Positions 44,112 to 57,012 of a stretch of 64,000 nucleotides of DNA are shown here, piece after piece. Location: NCBI GenBank assembly GCA_032622095.1, contig CP136062.1:3348001-3412000 (forward strand), read 5' to 3'. The DNA is from Siphonodentalium dalli. Its lineage: Eukaryota > Mollusca > Scaphopoda > Gadilida > Siphonodentaliidae. Below the pieces are notes generated by a model. That model had not been told where the DNA came from, did not search any database, and worked only from the letters and a program-made list of their open reading frames with translations. The first letter of the stretch is position 1; each line of letters begins with the position of its first letter. A program made the translations under genes and the position numbers.

Positions 44112-45400
44112 CTATTTATGTGGTCATTCAACCAGTAAAACTGCTGTTGTGACATGGCATAGCGGCTGAAATGACGATAAACCATTATCAACCGACCAAC
44201 ATGGATATTCCTGTGGCTTCAATCTCACATGATTGAATCATTTTACAACTGCTACCTCAATTTCATAAAGTTAGAAATATTTTAAATGTGGCCATTTGTT
44301 GGTCTAGTTATACAACAGATTTTCCACTGAATACCAAAGTTAGGTGGGGCAAAACCAGAACCCCTCCCACCAATTATGTGGTTCTAAACTCAGCTCATAA
44401 ATCACCATCTACCGGTACATGCACATCTATCAGGACTATGAGTTCGAACTCCGTAAAATAACAGAAGCTGAGAAACTGGTGTGAATTAAACTGTGACGGG
44501 GTCTCAAGCATATCTACCCCTGCACATCAGAAAAATGCCATTAACCTTATCATGACTGGAGCTCAATGAATTTTTGCGAAAAACTTGGTCCAATGCACAC
44601 TTATATATGGGAGTCTCCCATTGGGAGCCTCGCATATATAAGAAAAGACATTGGCCAAACAACATTTGCCTTAACATTGTAAACCAGTGCACTTTTATAT
44701 GCGAGGCTCACCATGAGAGACATGCATATATTTGTACATGTATACATCTGCATGTATACGAGTGTGCACAGGCACATTATATTTAATGCTGCACAGTATG
44801 AAAGGGTTAAATGGCAAAAGTAGCTTGAGGGTGGATGTGATCCATCATATCGCAGGTCAATTCAACCAGTCCCACACAATTTCATGTTCAAGTTCTTGTG
44901 TACTAATTTATAGCACAAACTCATTGCCAGTTGATAGAAATACATGATTTTCAATTTTGTCAATAATTCATAATTTCACTCACCTTGCAGTGTGTAGACT
45001 ATAGTGACTATTGTTGTTATATATTCTGTCATATTTTCACAATAAAAGGTAAACTACCACCAGGAATGAAAAGAAATTGCAATTCAATATTCATAATTCT
45101 CATTTGCAGTAGCAGTAATTGAAATAAATACAACTGATAAGATATCACTTTAGGCAAATGCTTTACAATTTCTACAGCAAGTCAGGAGCTTTTACAAGAA
45201 TCAAAGTGTTGAAAATGAGTTAATGAAAATCATGAATAATGTAAACATGATTTTACATGTACTCTTGTCGGATCAAAATATTTCTGTCATTTGTTCAGTA
45301 TAATCGCGGCATGATTGAGATTTCTTGTACTATAGTGGAATATAAGACAGGGAACACTCAAGGTTGGGTGTATTTACTATTTAGAGCGAAAATAAAGTAA
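44112..45400. repeat. Diverged dispersed repeats
   Basis: 44463-44560 shares 'ggggtctcaagcatatctac' with 14275-14430. 44565-44720 resembles the middle of the hAT-like MITE ('ggagtctccca...ggagcctcgcatatataag') but lacks its ends. No gene is seen. Confidence 0.5.
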
Positions 45401-47830
45401 TGGGGAACATCTCTCAGTCTAATACAAGGTCATAACTCTGGCAAAGGGCTATAACTCCGAAAAGAGTGCAGACAAAACTTGCCCTGTGAAGGACGGGGTC
45501 AAACGAAGGTCTCCACATATACACTGTACCTCCGAACCATCTGAATCCTCAATCACAAATTTCCAAGTCAAGGAAGGGTTGTAACTGGCAAATATGAAAC
45601 TGGTATTTGGGGATCCTTTCCACCAACCTATGCTAAACGTACAAGAACACCCTATAATTAACACCCCGAGTTACAAGCTTAAATATTCTTTCAGACACAA
45701 ATTTCTAACTCAAACAAGGGCCGTAACTCTGGTAAACATTAGAGGTGTGACTGTCCCAATGGGACTAAGGATACCCCCTTTTTTAAAACACTAAGATGGT
45801 TCACATGTCAGTAAACATTTAGTTAAAATAATAAAATAACAGATTCCCATTGCAGGTACAAAACCCTAACCCCAATCATAAAACCTATTGAGCAAATGAG
45901 AGGCCGATCATGATCGGCAGATGTTAACCCATTCCGTCGCGATAGTAAATTACTATGATTGGAAACATAAAGGAGAGTTTTGATGTTGAATTATAGAGCA
46001 TACTGTTACATATTATTACAGACCATACATGGACATAACTCAACTTATTGGAATTTATGGGTCACTCGCATTTACATGTACCGTATGTAAGATAATGCAC
46101 TGGAACAGGATCTGTAATGCGCTGCACCACCACAGCCTTGGGTTAAATGTGAAAAGGTGACCATGGAATAATTACTTGGTCTGCTTGGTCAAGAGATTGC
46201 AATTTAAGTTTACAATGACAATGTATCACATTCTACCAACACCAGCCATCAAGATAAGATACCATACTGCTGACCCATTGGTATGAATTATTTATACACC
46301 ACAGCGGTCAACAAATCACAGGCATCGTTTATGCTGAAGACTGGTATCACTATTAAACCAATAACATTTACATTTTTTGTATAATAACATCAGACCATCT
46401 GTAGAGTGATGATCTAGTCTACTTTTAACAGCATGTGATCTGAATTGTTGAAACTGTTTTTTTAAATTAGATACAATAACTTTCTTTATCTGCACATTAG
46501 CATAAGAGACATCTGAAAATTATATAGCCGTATTGTATTAATAGCTACAGTAGTCCAAAGGCATGGGATGGAATTGGTGAATTGGGTTTAATGTCGCTCA
46601 AAACAAATTTACCAGTACACAACACAATACATGTACGGGTATTTTCTACCAATTAAAAAAAAATTTGATGTGCTGACTCGGGTACCCTTGGCAGAGTTGT
46701 AATGGTGTTAGTTTTTCATATTTTGGAAATTTTTTATTTTTTTTATTATTTAAACAAAAAAGTTTTTGTTTTTATTCATTTATTGATATTGTGGTTTTTT
46801 TGGATAAATTGAGCAAGGAATTCAATCTAAAAATTTTTTATTTTTTTTTTAATATAGAGTGAATATTTTTTAGAAAAAGGGCCATAACTCAGTTAAAAAT
46901 AGATCTGTCTTTTGGGCTCAGACATTCATATGTAAAATTCCGATCAGATAGAAAATGTTTGAGTTATCGCACCATGCATAAATGTCCATGGACACACAGA
47001 CAGACGACGAGTGGTCACTATCTTTATCATACTGTCAACACCATGACAAATTTCATAATGATCTGACCAAAGGTACAACCTGTAGCCCGTGCTAAAGGAA
47101 ATTGTTGACGAGTCACACACCCTCACACACACGGACGACGGATACCAAGCCATGGCAATAGCTCAAACTTTACAAAGTAAAGTTGAGCTAAAAATGTAGG
47201 ACAAAATTATACATTTTGCAAAGATTTTCTAAGTCGAAAAATGGGGATGTAACTCCACCAAAAAAAGTCTGACAGATGTCATAATCGCAGATCCCCATGT
47301 TGTGGATGTCTGTGCCAACTTCCATGGAAAATGATCAGAAAACAGCTGAGAAAAACTCCAGACAAATTTATGTCCACAGACAAGCTGATTGGAGTATAAA
47401 CCCCCTTCTCCACAACCGCGTTGCAGGGGGTATTATTAATGGACAAAACATTTTCCCCCAACACTACGACATAAGACAACAAAATCCAATAATAAAGACA
47501 TCCACAGCCAGAGGTCAGAGTAGATTTTATATACCGGTAGCATTCTCTACCAATACATGTTTTTTCATTGTAAATTGCTTTGCAGAAATTGAAAAACGCA
47601 TCACAAATTGCAAATCCAGTTACACTGATATACAGCATGTTTGTTATGGACGCTACACAAGTCCAGTAAAGGGCCATAACTCTGGGAAAAAGTCTGAACA
47701 AAACCTCCATTATGTGGACATCCACAATCCTGATCTACATGCACCAGCATGCCGAAGGACACCCAAATTGGAATTCCCATTTTTGAGCTGTGTTGTGAAA
47801 TGATAGTTATGGACAGACAGAATGACCCAC
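45401..47830. repeat. Mosaic of mollusc-type dispersed repeats
   Basis: The phrase 'gggccataactctgg' or a variant recurs near 45431, 45718, 46878 and 47668. The block at 46650-46720 matches that at about 6390-6460. The fragment 47030-47193 carries the tail of the 160-bp-unit family. Frames of 148 and 168 codons on opposite strands at 47279-47803 look incidental. Confidence 0.55.
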
Positions 47831-48547
47831 CGAAAGGAAAGGCAGACTGAGGTACATGTATCACTATATACCCCTAATCCTTGGTACGGGTACTTTTACA
47901 TACTGTATACATGTACATGTACACCAATCAGTAAGCCTGGGGGGGGCGGGCTTGTGCATGTACATGTATTTACTCATAAAGTTGGTACTGGGCTTACTCA
48001 CAAGGCCCCCTCCCCTTTGCAAACATTCATTTAGCCTTCAAGTGCTGACATACCATCATGTTTTATATCATTACCGTTATTTTTATTTTGGTACTGAAAA
48101 AGATAATGTGTTTTATTTATATCATTAAAAAAATTAAGTCACATGATAATGACCAGAAACAGTGACAAGACAGTTCTATACATTTGGAATAAAAAAAAGC
48201 ACAGATGTGCTCGAGTACATGTATCTTCTCCTACAGGGTACCTATATTCTACAGGATAGAAAGACATGATTGTATTCACCTTCCAAATGCTCAACAATTC
48301 CAAATTTTCTCACACTGAGCCAAACAACCATGGTCAGCCGGCTTTTCCTGGTTTTTGCCTGTAGCCGTGTGCATTTGTCTGGAGTTAGACCACTACATGT
48401 AGATGTTAGGTTTTATGCAATTTTTCAGGTTAAAATATCTGAATGTTCTCATACCGGGATTGGAATATACGGGTAGAACCATGCTTTATGAATATATAGG
48501 GGGGGTGCAAATGAAAACAATTTGGTTCAAGCGATATATCACATAGC
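47831..48547. other. Sequence without recognised genes
   Basis: TACATGTA palindromes cluster here. No gene or full element is seen. The last 7 bp are the target duplication of the next element. Confidence 0.4.
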
Positions 48548-49397
48548 CAGGGTTTTCCGCTATACCGGCAGGGGGTTCCCTTGACGGCCCAGTTCCCCTC
48601 ACCAAGTTTTCCCCTCCTGCAATACCCCAGGACATACTGCATGTCTATAAAGTATACAGATGTTTAAAACTTCTGAATTTTGTTGGAATACATGTACATG
48701 TAGTACTAAGGAATTTTAAAAGGCGAATTTATTTTATATCTTGTGAGTGTACACACTCTAAACGCGTTGTTAAATTGAAACATGAAGTGATCGGAACTGA
48801 CATCGCTAGAAGCTATGCCTTTGAGGCTGGTTACTAGTAGTTACGTTACCCGGTTATGCTATGCAAAAGAGCAGTATTTTAATCATACCTGTCATGTTTT
48901 ATACCGCAAAATATACTATTAACTTTGTAATAGAGCGAGAGAGAAATGTGGGAGTAGCCGCACCGGGCATCAAGGCATCTTACCACTGCCCACAAAGAAT
49001 ACTCGTCAGCCAGATATGTAATCAGCCTTAATATATTCCGATTATGTTATCCATCCAAAATATCTGCTGATTCTTCCATTGAGTCTTTTAACATTAATGG
49101 GCATGTTTAACTCGGGATCCAAATTACTGGTGTTCTGTACATCTACTTCGTAAATTAATTTATATCTAATAAATTTACTAGTTTTAAAGTTACAGGTACA
49201 TGTATAAGGGTTGATAGCTTGGCACTCGGGCACAAATGTAACAAAACAGTATGCCATTTCTACTCTCACATGATTCTATTGGCCAATATAACGAAAGTAG
49301 TTCAACCAGTGCTAAAAGTAAAACAGACTACTTTTACCTGGATTTTTGCCCTTGATGGCTACCGGCCCCATTCCCCTACCCCCTAGCGGAAACCCTG
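48548..49397. mobile_element. CAGGGTTT-ended non-autonomous element, copy 1
   Basis: Ends CAGGGTTTTCCGCTA and TAGCGGAAACCCTG, flanked by ACATAGC on both sides (48541-48547, 49398-49404). 850 bp, non-coding. CAGGG termini with duplications near 8 bp suggest hAT. Confidence 0.8.
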
Positions 49398-49404
49398 ACA
49401 TAGC

Positions 49405-49941
49405 AAATATCAAAATATCAAATATTCTGAAATGTGTTGTTCCATGTAGTCTGTAGAATACTCAAATGTGATTATGTGACTAGATCATGTGACTATATAC
49501 ACTGTACTAGTACTATGAAATTATGAAAATTAATGTTAATAAAAACTTTGGCAATCTGCCTATCACTAGAAATGTGATTATGTTGACACATTTCTTGATT
49601 AAAGACACTCTTACATGATAAATTCAAATACTAGTAGTATCGTTATCTGCATTATGCACTGTTCTATTAAAATTTCATGCAATAAACTATTTACAGGGTG
49701 GATGTCCAAAACTCACCGGAAAAAAATTCCTGAAATGGAAAAAAAGGGTGTCCAAAATAGCCCGTCTGGAAAAAATAAAAATGATCATACATGCTTGGAA
49801 ATTTTTTTGGACCCCCCCCCCCCCCTCCCTCCCCCCGGGTGGGTAGGGAATTTTTTATTTTTTATCCAGTTGCAGAAATACTGAACTACAATCATGTTGT
49901 GGTGAAAGTACTAGTATTACTTGAACAACACAGTGGAAATA
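49405..49941. other. Sequence with a C-rich tract
   Basis: A run of C and CT lies at about 49809-49838. Otherwise nothing is seen. Confidence 0.4.
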
Positions 49942-50814
49942 CCCTGCTGGACAAAACAAGTGTCCACTTAACTGCGGTGCAGTTAGCATTGCCACCGTGG
50001 CCGAAATGCTACTACACCGCAGCTCCACAAGCTAACTACAGTTGGGCCGTGGTGTAATTGTCATTCGGCATGGTGTACATGTAGTTTCTACGGTGTACTT
50101 TCATCAAACTGAAAAAAGACAATACAAACCAGAAATCTAACCACGGTGTACATGCCATTCGACCGCGAGGGTACTAGTAGTTGCCTTTCGCCACAGTGAA
50201 CTTGCTGTTTGGCCGCAGTGTACTTGCTGTTAGGCCGCAGTGTACTTGCTGTTAGGCCGCGGTGCTCAACTGCAGTTACAAACTCTGACACCGCCAGGGA
50301 TGGATCCAGGAATTTTTTGGGGACACCTGTTTTGGGACCATGATATGCCGAAGAGCCTGCATAAGAAAATGCACTGGCTTACATGTACAAGGTCACGATA
50401 AAGGCCAATGTATTATCTTATATATGCGAGGCTCCTTAGATGGGAGGCTCTCATTTCTATAAGAGAATGCATTGGCACAGGAATTTTGCAAAATTTCAAG
50501 AAGCCCCAGTCATGAAAGGGTTAAAATATTTCTCACTGGACACTTGATTAAGCAAATAAAGACTCTATATCAACTGTATATTGATGATTTGCATTGCATG
50601 TTGTTGAATTATAATATAATATTTTCCTTCAAAATATAGAAAATTCAGCTTTAATAAAACTATGCACTTGCAATTTGGGAGCATTTAGGACACCAGAGTT
50701 TGGGCGCCCAAACCTGTAACAGGTATCAAAAGAGCCCTGGATCCTTCCCTGGACACCGCAGCCGAACTGCACATACACCGCGGTGCCAATGGAAACTTGT
50801 TTTGTCCAGCGAGG
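49942..50814. mobile_element. TA-flanked element carrying a nested hAT-like MITE
   Basis: Ends CCCTGCTGGACAAAACAAGT and the inverse of CCTCGCTGGACAAAACAAGT, flanked by TA. The interior repeats 'gccgcagtgtacttgctgtt'. A 457-bp hAT-like MITE interrupts it at 50295-50751. A related copy lies inverted and truncated at 58705-59057. Confidence 0.85.
50295..50751. mobile_element. hAT-like MITE, copy A
   Basis: Ends CAGGGATGGATCCAGG and CCTGGATCCTTCCCTG. Perfect 8-bp duplication GACACCGC (50287-50294, 50752-50759). Nested in the element at 49942-50814, hence younger than it. Confidence 0.93.
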
Positions 50815-50871
50815 TACATACATGTATTTACATTAAGATTGAATAAAAGATCAAACTTGGTTTATGCTTAA

Positions 50872-51305
50872 AGGTACTAGTACTCAATCCGATCAGAGGG
50901 TCCTATATTACTATTTCTTGGGCTTTGGGGGGTAAAAAATATTTGATTCGATTCAAGGAACCCATTAAACAAAGCTCAGAGTTATTAGATATTGATTTTT
51001 GAAATTTGTTATTTTCTCGAGATGAGTACTAATAATTGCCCTTAACGTCGTAATCTGCTCGAGATGTTTACACCAAAACACTATTGAAACAGATAAGGAT
51101 GGATAACTCTAAAATCAAGTGGTAATAATAATGCAGTTTTGACTGTGTTCTGGGCCAGAAAGAATAGAAATAACGAAACATCAAATATCGATATATGATC
51201 ACCCTGAGCGTTGATTGGTAGGTTCCTCAGCTCAAATTAATTATTTTTACCCCCACAGCCAAATAAATAGTATAATATAGGGCCCTCTGATCGGATTGAG
51301 TATAT
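50872..51305. mobile_element. TTAA MITE family, decayed copy 3
   Basis: The left end is 'TTAAAGGTACTAGTACTCAA', a form carrying a 5-bp stutter. The interior matches copy 2 closely. The right end reads GATCGGATTGAG and then diverges, with no TTAA. Confidence 0.8.
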
Positions 51306-52439
51306 GTGTGATTTGTTATTCAAATTTTCATACATTTGGTTACATGTACATGTAGCAGTAAGATTTATAGTTACATGAAGATTTGTAGCTTCTTTGAATG
51401 TTATGTCAGTCACATGGAATTGTCCCATTACTATTTACATGTACATATACATGTACAGTATACTAAATAGAATTAAAAATAACTAATGTACCAAAAGGCT
51501 AATTACATATTAGGATATTCATCAGATTGATCAATATTAACAGATCTACTACTAAATAGTACTACAGTAGGCCTGTGAAGACTCATTGTGAATCCAGTGT
51601 ACCGCTATACATGTACACTTCAAACAATACATATATCGTATTGTGTCACACATGTACATGTTATAGGCCTGTAAAGACTCATCATGAATCCAGTGTACCG
51701 CTATACATGTAGATTTCAAACAATAATGGTACACGTATCGTATTGCGTCATACCGGTAAATGCACAGATAATGATGGATAATGCAGTGCTTTTTTGCAAA
51801 TACAGTGTATATATACGGTACCTCACTTCAAACTCTCCCGGGAATTTTTATTTTACATTCAAAACGACGAGTTTTCCTGTGTCCGGTGTCCATTGAAAAA
51901 CCAATCTGATACTGATATTAAAATAATTATAAAAGGAATAATTTTGAGTTACATATATAAACATGCACGCATAAAACACATATCTCAGTTTATGTAGGTT
52001 ATATTGAGCTAGTGACATTTAAATTTACTCGTATCAATGGATGTACGGTATCAATGTTACATGTACATTATTACACCAGGACTGGGTACATGTACATCAC
52101 ACGAGTGGGCAGTACTTTATAAACATGGTCATACAGTATGCTATATGGAGAGTCGTGCAGTGCATGATAGAAGATTAAAGCTCCTGTGGTTTCACACCAG
52201 TGATATGTCCTCAATATACCAGTATATGGCAGGGATGTAGGTGTCAACACTGCAGATTACGGTATGTCTTCAAAATACTACAAATTGGTCAGCTTATAAC
52301 TACATAGTTGCTTACAGCTAGTTCAATTTGTGCGATGGAATGGGCTTGTGGCCACCGGTTCGACCATATGGTTTGGGCCGGTGAATTGGATAAATATTTC
52401 AATTAAATGAATTTAAATCCTCCGTACTATCAAATGCTC
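51306..52439. repeat. Two-copy tandem repeat in otherwise plain sequence
   Basis: A 95-bp unit occurs at about 51569 and 51664 ('aggcctgt.aagactcat', 'gaatccagtgtaccgctata'). TACATGTA palindromes are frequent nearby. No gene is seen. Confidence 0.6.
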
Positions 52440-52870
52440 GGACTACCGGTACATGTAAAATACCGTACCAGTACCGCGGGTCAACCGCCCTCCGTCGCGG
52501 TACAGACTGATAACCGCGGTATTTTGGTGGTAACACCGCGGTAAGTACCGGCCCATAACCTCGTTAAACAGGTCGCTTACTGAGAGCATAGCTGTATATA
52601 TATGTTGTATTGGCTTATCCCAAAGTGTAGCAGTCTCAATTCTATTGCTACATACAGCTATGCTCTTATTAAGGGACCTGTTTAATGAGGTTATGGGCCG
52701 GTACGTACCGCGGTGATACCACCAGAATACCATGGTGATACCACCAGAATACCAAGTTTATTTTGTACCGCGGTGGAGGCGGTCGATCCGCGGTACTGGG
52801 CGGTATTCTTACCTCTGGTCACCACAGGTCACCGCATTATTGGTGCTCGTTACCACAATACACCGCGTCA
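52440..52870. mobile_element. Large palindrome rich in ACCGCGGT
   Basis: Arms at about 52480-52600 and 52655-52800 pair around a short centre. The inner stem is 'cataacctcgttaaacaggt...gcatagctgta' and its inverse. The outer arms carry many copies of the palindrome ACCGCGGT. Relatives lie at 53620-53870 and inside 59973-60316. No protein. Confidence 0.75.
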
Positions 52871-53619
52871 TCCTCCACTGCGAAGTGAAAACATGCATGA
52901 AAAAAACTAGGCGGCCTGCAGGAATCCAATTCATGATCTCGGGAAGTTAAAAAAAACATTATTGTAAGGATGGTACCGCCTTCGTTCTCTCTCGGGCTAC
53001 ATGTATGTCTATGCAAGATAGCGTCACGCGGTTGGATACGCGATGTATAACTTCTATATCTCATGCCAAAAAATAGGTTTGTTTCGGGTATTTCGGTTTC
53101 TGCATGGCAACCCTAAACTTTTTTCCGACTTCATATATTTTCCCCGTACCAAAATAAAAACATAAAAGTGAAAAACAAATAAAGCGACGTTTCGTATAAA
53201 CAAGGTGAAGTCCCATGCGACTTGCAGTGATACCGATATAATTTAGCATTTGCTGTACTCGGCAGTTCAGGGTAAAAATTATTTTCACATATTCTTATCT
53301 AATCACAATTCGGATGAAATGCATGCGTGTTTGGCATTGGAAAGGGGAAACGTACATGTATGCCTCTATATAATAAGTAAGGTTAGCGCAAGATAACATT
53401 TTATGTACCAATCTGATAATCTGAGTAACGACAATAACACTGACTAACTAAATTGAAAGTTTTGTTGAAAAAAAAAACATACTGAATTCCAAGATGATTT
53501 AAATTGTTTTGTATGCTCGTTCGTTTCTTTGATACACATTCGGTAAGACAATCAGCTGCACATTTTGGTATTTGGCTCACACTATTGTGTATTAGCAATA
53601 CAGTTCACGGAGACTGTCG
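52871..53619. other. Sequence without recognised features
   Basis: Nothing beyond AT-rich sequence is seen. Confidence 0.4.
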
Positions 53620-53870
53620 ATGGCGCTACCGTTTTACGTGGTGCATTTACTGCATTTCACCGCGGTACTAGCATTCGTTACCGTTGGTAATGCGGTGGTA
53701 CGCGAACGGTCCGGTGGTACCTCAGTACCACACGGTAGTGCAAACGCGATTCGGCGGTATCACGCGTTATTACACTGCGGAATTAATGCATGTACGCCGC
53801 TGAACTAACGCATGTACACCTCGTTAAAGCAGGTCGCTTACTGTGAGCAGTGCTGTATATATAGATGGAA
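53620..53870. repeat. Partial copy of the ACCGCGGT-rich family
   Basis: Shares 'cctcgttaaa.caggtcgctt' and 'gctgtatatata' with 52555-52605 and carries 'ggtggtac'/'accgcggtac' repeats. Only one arm is evident. Confidence 0.6.
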
Positions 53871-54524
53871 TTTACATTTGACACCACATTTAGAATTGCT
53901 ATAACTATGTTTATAAAAAAAATTCGGGTGTCTAAAACTTGGCGCAGGGCCAGATATTTTCTGATGCCCAGAAACAAACTGTCGACAGACTTATTTTTTT
54001 ATGCATGACGAAAATAGTGCACGTCACGGGATGTTTGTTTCGCCACTACATGGATATACAACAATCCAAAGTTGAAAAAATTGTACTTGAATCAGATTAC
54101 TGTTGTATACATGTACATATGCATGTATGTTAGCAATATTAAGTGCAGAAACTTCGGGTGCTCGGAGAGAAATGGCGGCTGGACACATCCCAAAAAATTC
54201 TTGCTATGGCGAAAATAGAGGGGGCATGCACTGAGGGCGCCGGATGGTAGATCCGCCCTTGCACCGCAAGTACATGACAATTTTTTTTTATTAAAACCAC
54301 TTTTAGAAATTGAAATTTTTTTTTAAATTCACGGATAGCGCACATCCTTAATTATGTGTATTTGACTCATCTAACATGTACATGTAGCTAACTACGGAAA
54401 ATGATTATTGATTAATTGATTATTGGCTTTATTAGCATTCATTGATTATACTGTATGATTAATCGTGGCAACCCTAGACAGATACTTGAACACAACTACT
54501 GTAATAACGTCAATTCTATTTGTG
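53871..54524. other. Sequence without recognised features
   Basis: Nothing is seen apart from TACATGTA motifs. Confidence 0.4.
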
Positions 54525-55244
54525 CCAAAGAATTTAGTCATGCAAAGAGTAAAATCCAAGATGGCTGCTGGCAGAGATGTTTTTTGGCCGAACGACCGCA
54601 AACTTACTCGTTCCCATCTGCATGTCAATATTAACATCCATGACAAATTTCATGATGATCAGACTAACAGTACGACCTGCAGCCCATGCTAATAGATTGA
54701 ATTTTTAAATCCAAGATGGCCGCTGTCCGCCATGTTTTTTTCCGAATGACCCCAAAATGCCTCGATCCCATCTACATGTGAATGTCAACAGGGGAACAGC
54801 CATTACAAATTTCATAATGATCCGACCAAAGGTAGGACCTGCGTACCGGTATGTACACATCTAGCCCGTGCCAAAGGATTTACCGGTATTCAAACAAAGA
54901 GTAAAATCTAAGATGACTGCTGATGGCCATGTTTTTTGGCTGAACGACCCCAAAATGACTCGTTCCCATCTACATGTCAAAATTAACATCCATGGCAAAT
55001 TTAATGATGATCGACAAAGATACAACCTGTAGCCCATGCTAATGGATTGATTTTTTAAATCCAAGATGGCCACTGGTGCCTGGTGGCCATGTTTTTTGGC
55101 CGAACGACCCCAAAATGACTCGTTCCCATCTACGTCATGTCAATAGCCATGACAAATCTCATAATGATCTGACCAAAGATACGACCTGTAGCCCATGCTA
55201 ATGGATTGATTTTTGAAATCCAAGATAGCCGCTGGTGCCTGGTG

Positions 55245-55737
55245 CAGGGAAGGATCCAGGGCTCTTTTGATACCTGTTACACGGTTTGGGCGCCCAAACT
55301 CGGGTGGCCTAAATGTCCCCAAATTGCAAGTGGATAGTTTTATTAAAGCTGAATTTTCTATATTTTGAAGGAAATCTTCTATATAATTCAACAACATGCA
55401 ATGCATCAATATACAGTTTATATAGAGCCTTTATTTGCTTAATCAAGTGTCCAGTGAGAACTATTTTAACCCTTTCATGACTGGGGCTTCTTGAAATTTT
55501 GCAAAAATCCTGTGCCAATGCATTCTCTTATATAAATGAGAGTCTCCCATCTAAGGAGCCTCGCATATATAAGATAATACATTGGCCTTTATCTTGACCT
55601 TGTAAGCCAGTGCATTTTCTTATGCGGGATCTTTAATGCTGCACCTAAGGGATGGGGGTGACCCCCTCCCGTACCTACCCCCATCTCGGGCCTACGGCCA
55701 TCGGGATATGCCGAAAAAATCCCTGGATCCATCCCTG
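55245..55737. mobile_element. hAT-like MITE, copy B
   Basis: CAGGGAAGGATCCAGG...CCTGGATCCATCCCTG with the 8-bp duplication GCCTGGTG (55237-55244, 55738-55745). Opposite in orientation to copy A. Confidence 0.93.
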
Positions 55738-55998
55738 GCCTGGTGGCCATGTTTTTTGGTCGAGCGACCCTAAAATGACTCATTCCCATCTATGACATGT
55801 CAATGTCAACAGCCATGACAAATTCCATAATGATGTGACCAAAGGTACGACCTGTAGCCTGTGCCAAAGACTTGTTCCCATTTACATGTCAATATTAACA
55901 TCCATGACAAATTTTATGATGATCAGATGAATAGTACGATCTGTACTAGTAGTCAGCACCAATGGATTGAATTTTGAAATCCAAGATGGCCGCCAGTG

Positions 55999-56433
55999 CA
56001 GGGAAGGATCCAGGGCTCTTTTGATACCTGTTACAGGTTTGGGCGCCCAAACTCTAGTGGCCTAAATGTCCCCAAATTGCAAGTGGATAGTTTTATTAAA
56101 GCTGAATTTTCTATATTTTGAAGGAAATCTTCTATTATAATTCAACAACATGCAATGCAAATCATCAATATACAGTTGATATAGAGCCTTTATTTGCTTA
56201 ATCAAGTGTCCAGTGAGAAATAGTTTAACCCTTTCATGACTGGGGCTTCTTGAAATTATCTTGACCTTGTAAGTCAGTGCATTTTCTTATGCGGGATCTT
56301 TAATGCTGCACCTAAGGGAGGCCCCTGGGAGGCGACCCCCTCCCGTACCTACCCCAATCTCGGTCCTATGGCCCTCGGGGCATATCATGGTCCCAAAACA
56401 GGTGTCCCCAAAAAATCCCTGGATCCATCCCTG
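55999..56433. mobile_element. hAT-like MITE, copy C
   Basis: Same ends as copy B, with the 8-bp duplication CGCCAGTG (55991-55998, 56434-56441). The insertion point within the repeat unit corresponds exactly to that of copy B. Confidence 0.93.
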
Positions 56434-56970
56434 CGCCAGTGGCCATGTTTTTTGGCCGAATGACCGAAAATGACCCGTTCCCATCTACATGTACAATTTG
56501 TACATGTCAATAGCCATGACAAATCTCATACTTGTAAGGATCTGACTAAAGGTATTATGACCTGTAGCCTATGCCAATGGATTTAGTCATGCAAAGAGTA
56601 AAATCCAAGATGTCTGCTGATGGCCATAACCCGAAAAGGACTTGTTCCTAGCCACATGTCAATATGAACATCGACAAACTTCATGATGATCCGGCAGACG
56701 AACAGTACGAGCTGCAGACCGCACCAATGGATTTAATTTTTAAATTCAAGATGGCCACCAGCGGCCATGTTTTTCGGGAGATTGACACCAAAATGACTCG
56801 TTCCCATCTGCAGGTCATTGTTAACATCCACGACAAATTTCATGAAGATCCGACCAAAGCTACGATCTGTAGCCTGTGCCAAAGGACTTAGTCATGCAAA
56901 GAGTAAAATTCAAAATGGCTGCTGACGGCCATGTTTTTTGGTCGAACAACCCTAAAATGACTCGTTCCCA

Positions 56971-57012
56971 CAGGGATGGATCCAGAGATTATTTGGGGAC
57001 ACCTGTTTTGGG
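56971..57012. mobile_element. hAT-like MITE, 42-bp end fragment
   Basis: CAGGGATGGATCCAGAG through 'ggggacacctgttttggg' matches the left end of copy A, then the similarity stops. Confidence 0.8.

Larger units (their letters stand above)
54525..56970. mobile_element. Second array of 160-bp units, interrupted by two hAT-like MITEs
   Basis: Units marked by 'aatccaagatggc' begin near 54556, 54710, 54910, 55060, 55225, 55980, 56605, 56745 and 56910. The composition is the same as 15095-16482 ('gccatgttttttggccgaac', 'gactcgttcccatctacatg'). MITE copies B and C split two of the units. Confidence 0.8.

Noticed and set aside
47279-47803. Frames of 148 and 168 codons on opposite strands
   Set aside because: They overlap each other in a region of dispersed repeats and show no family signature.
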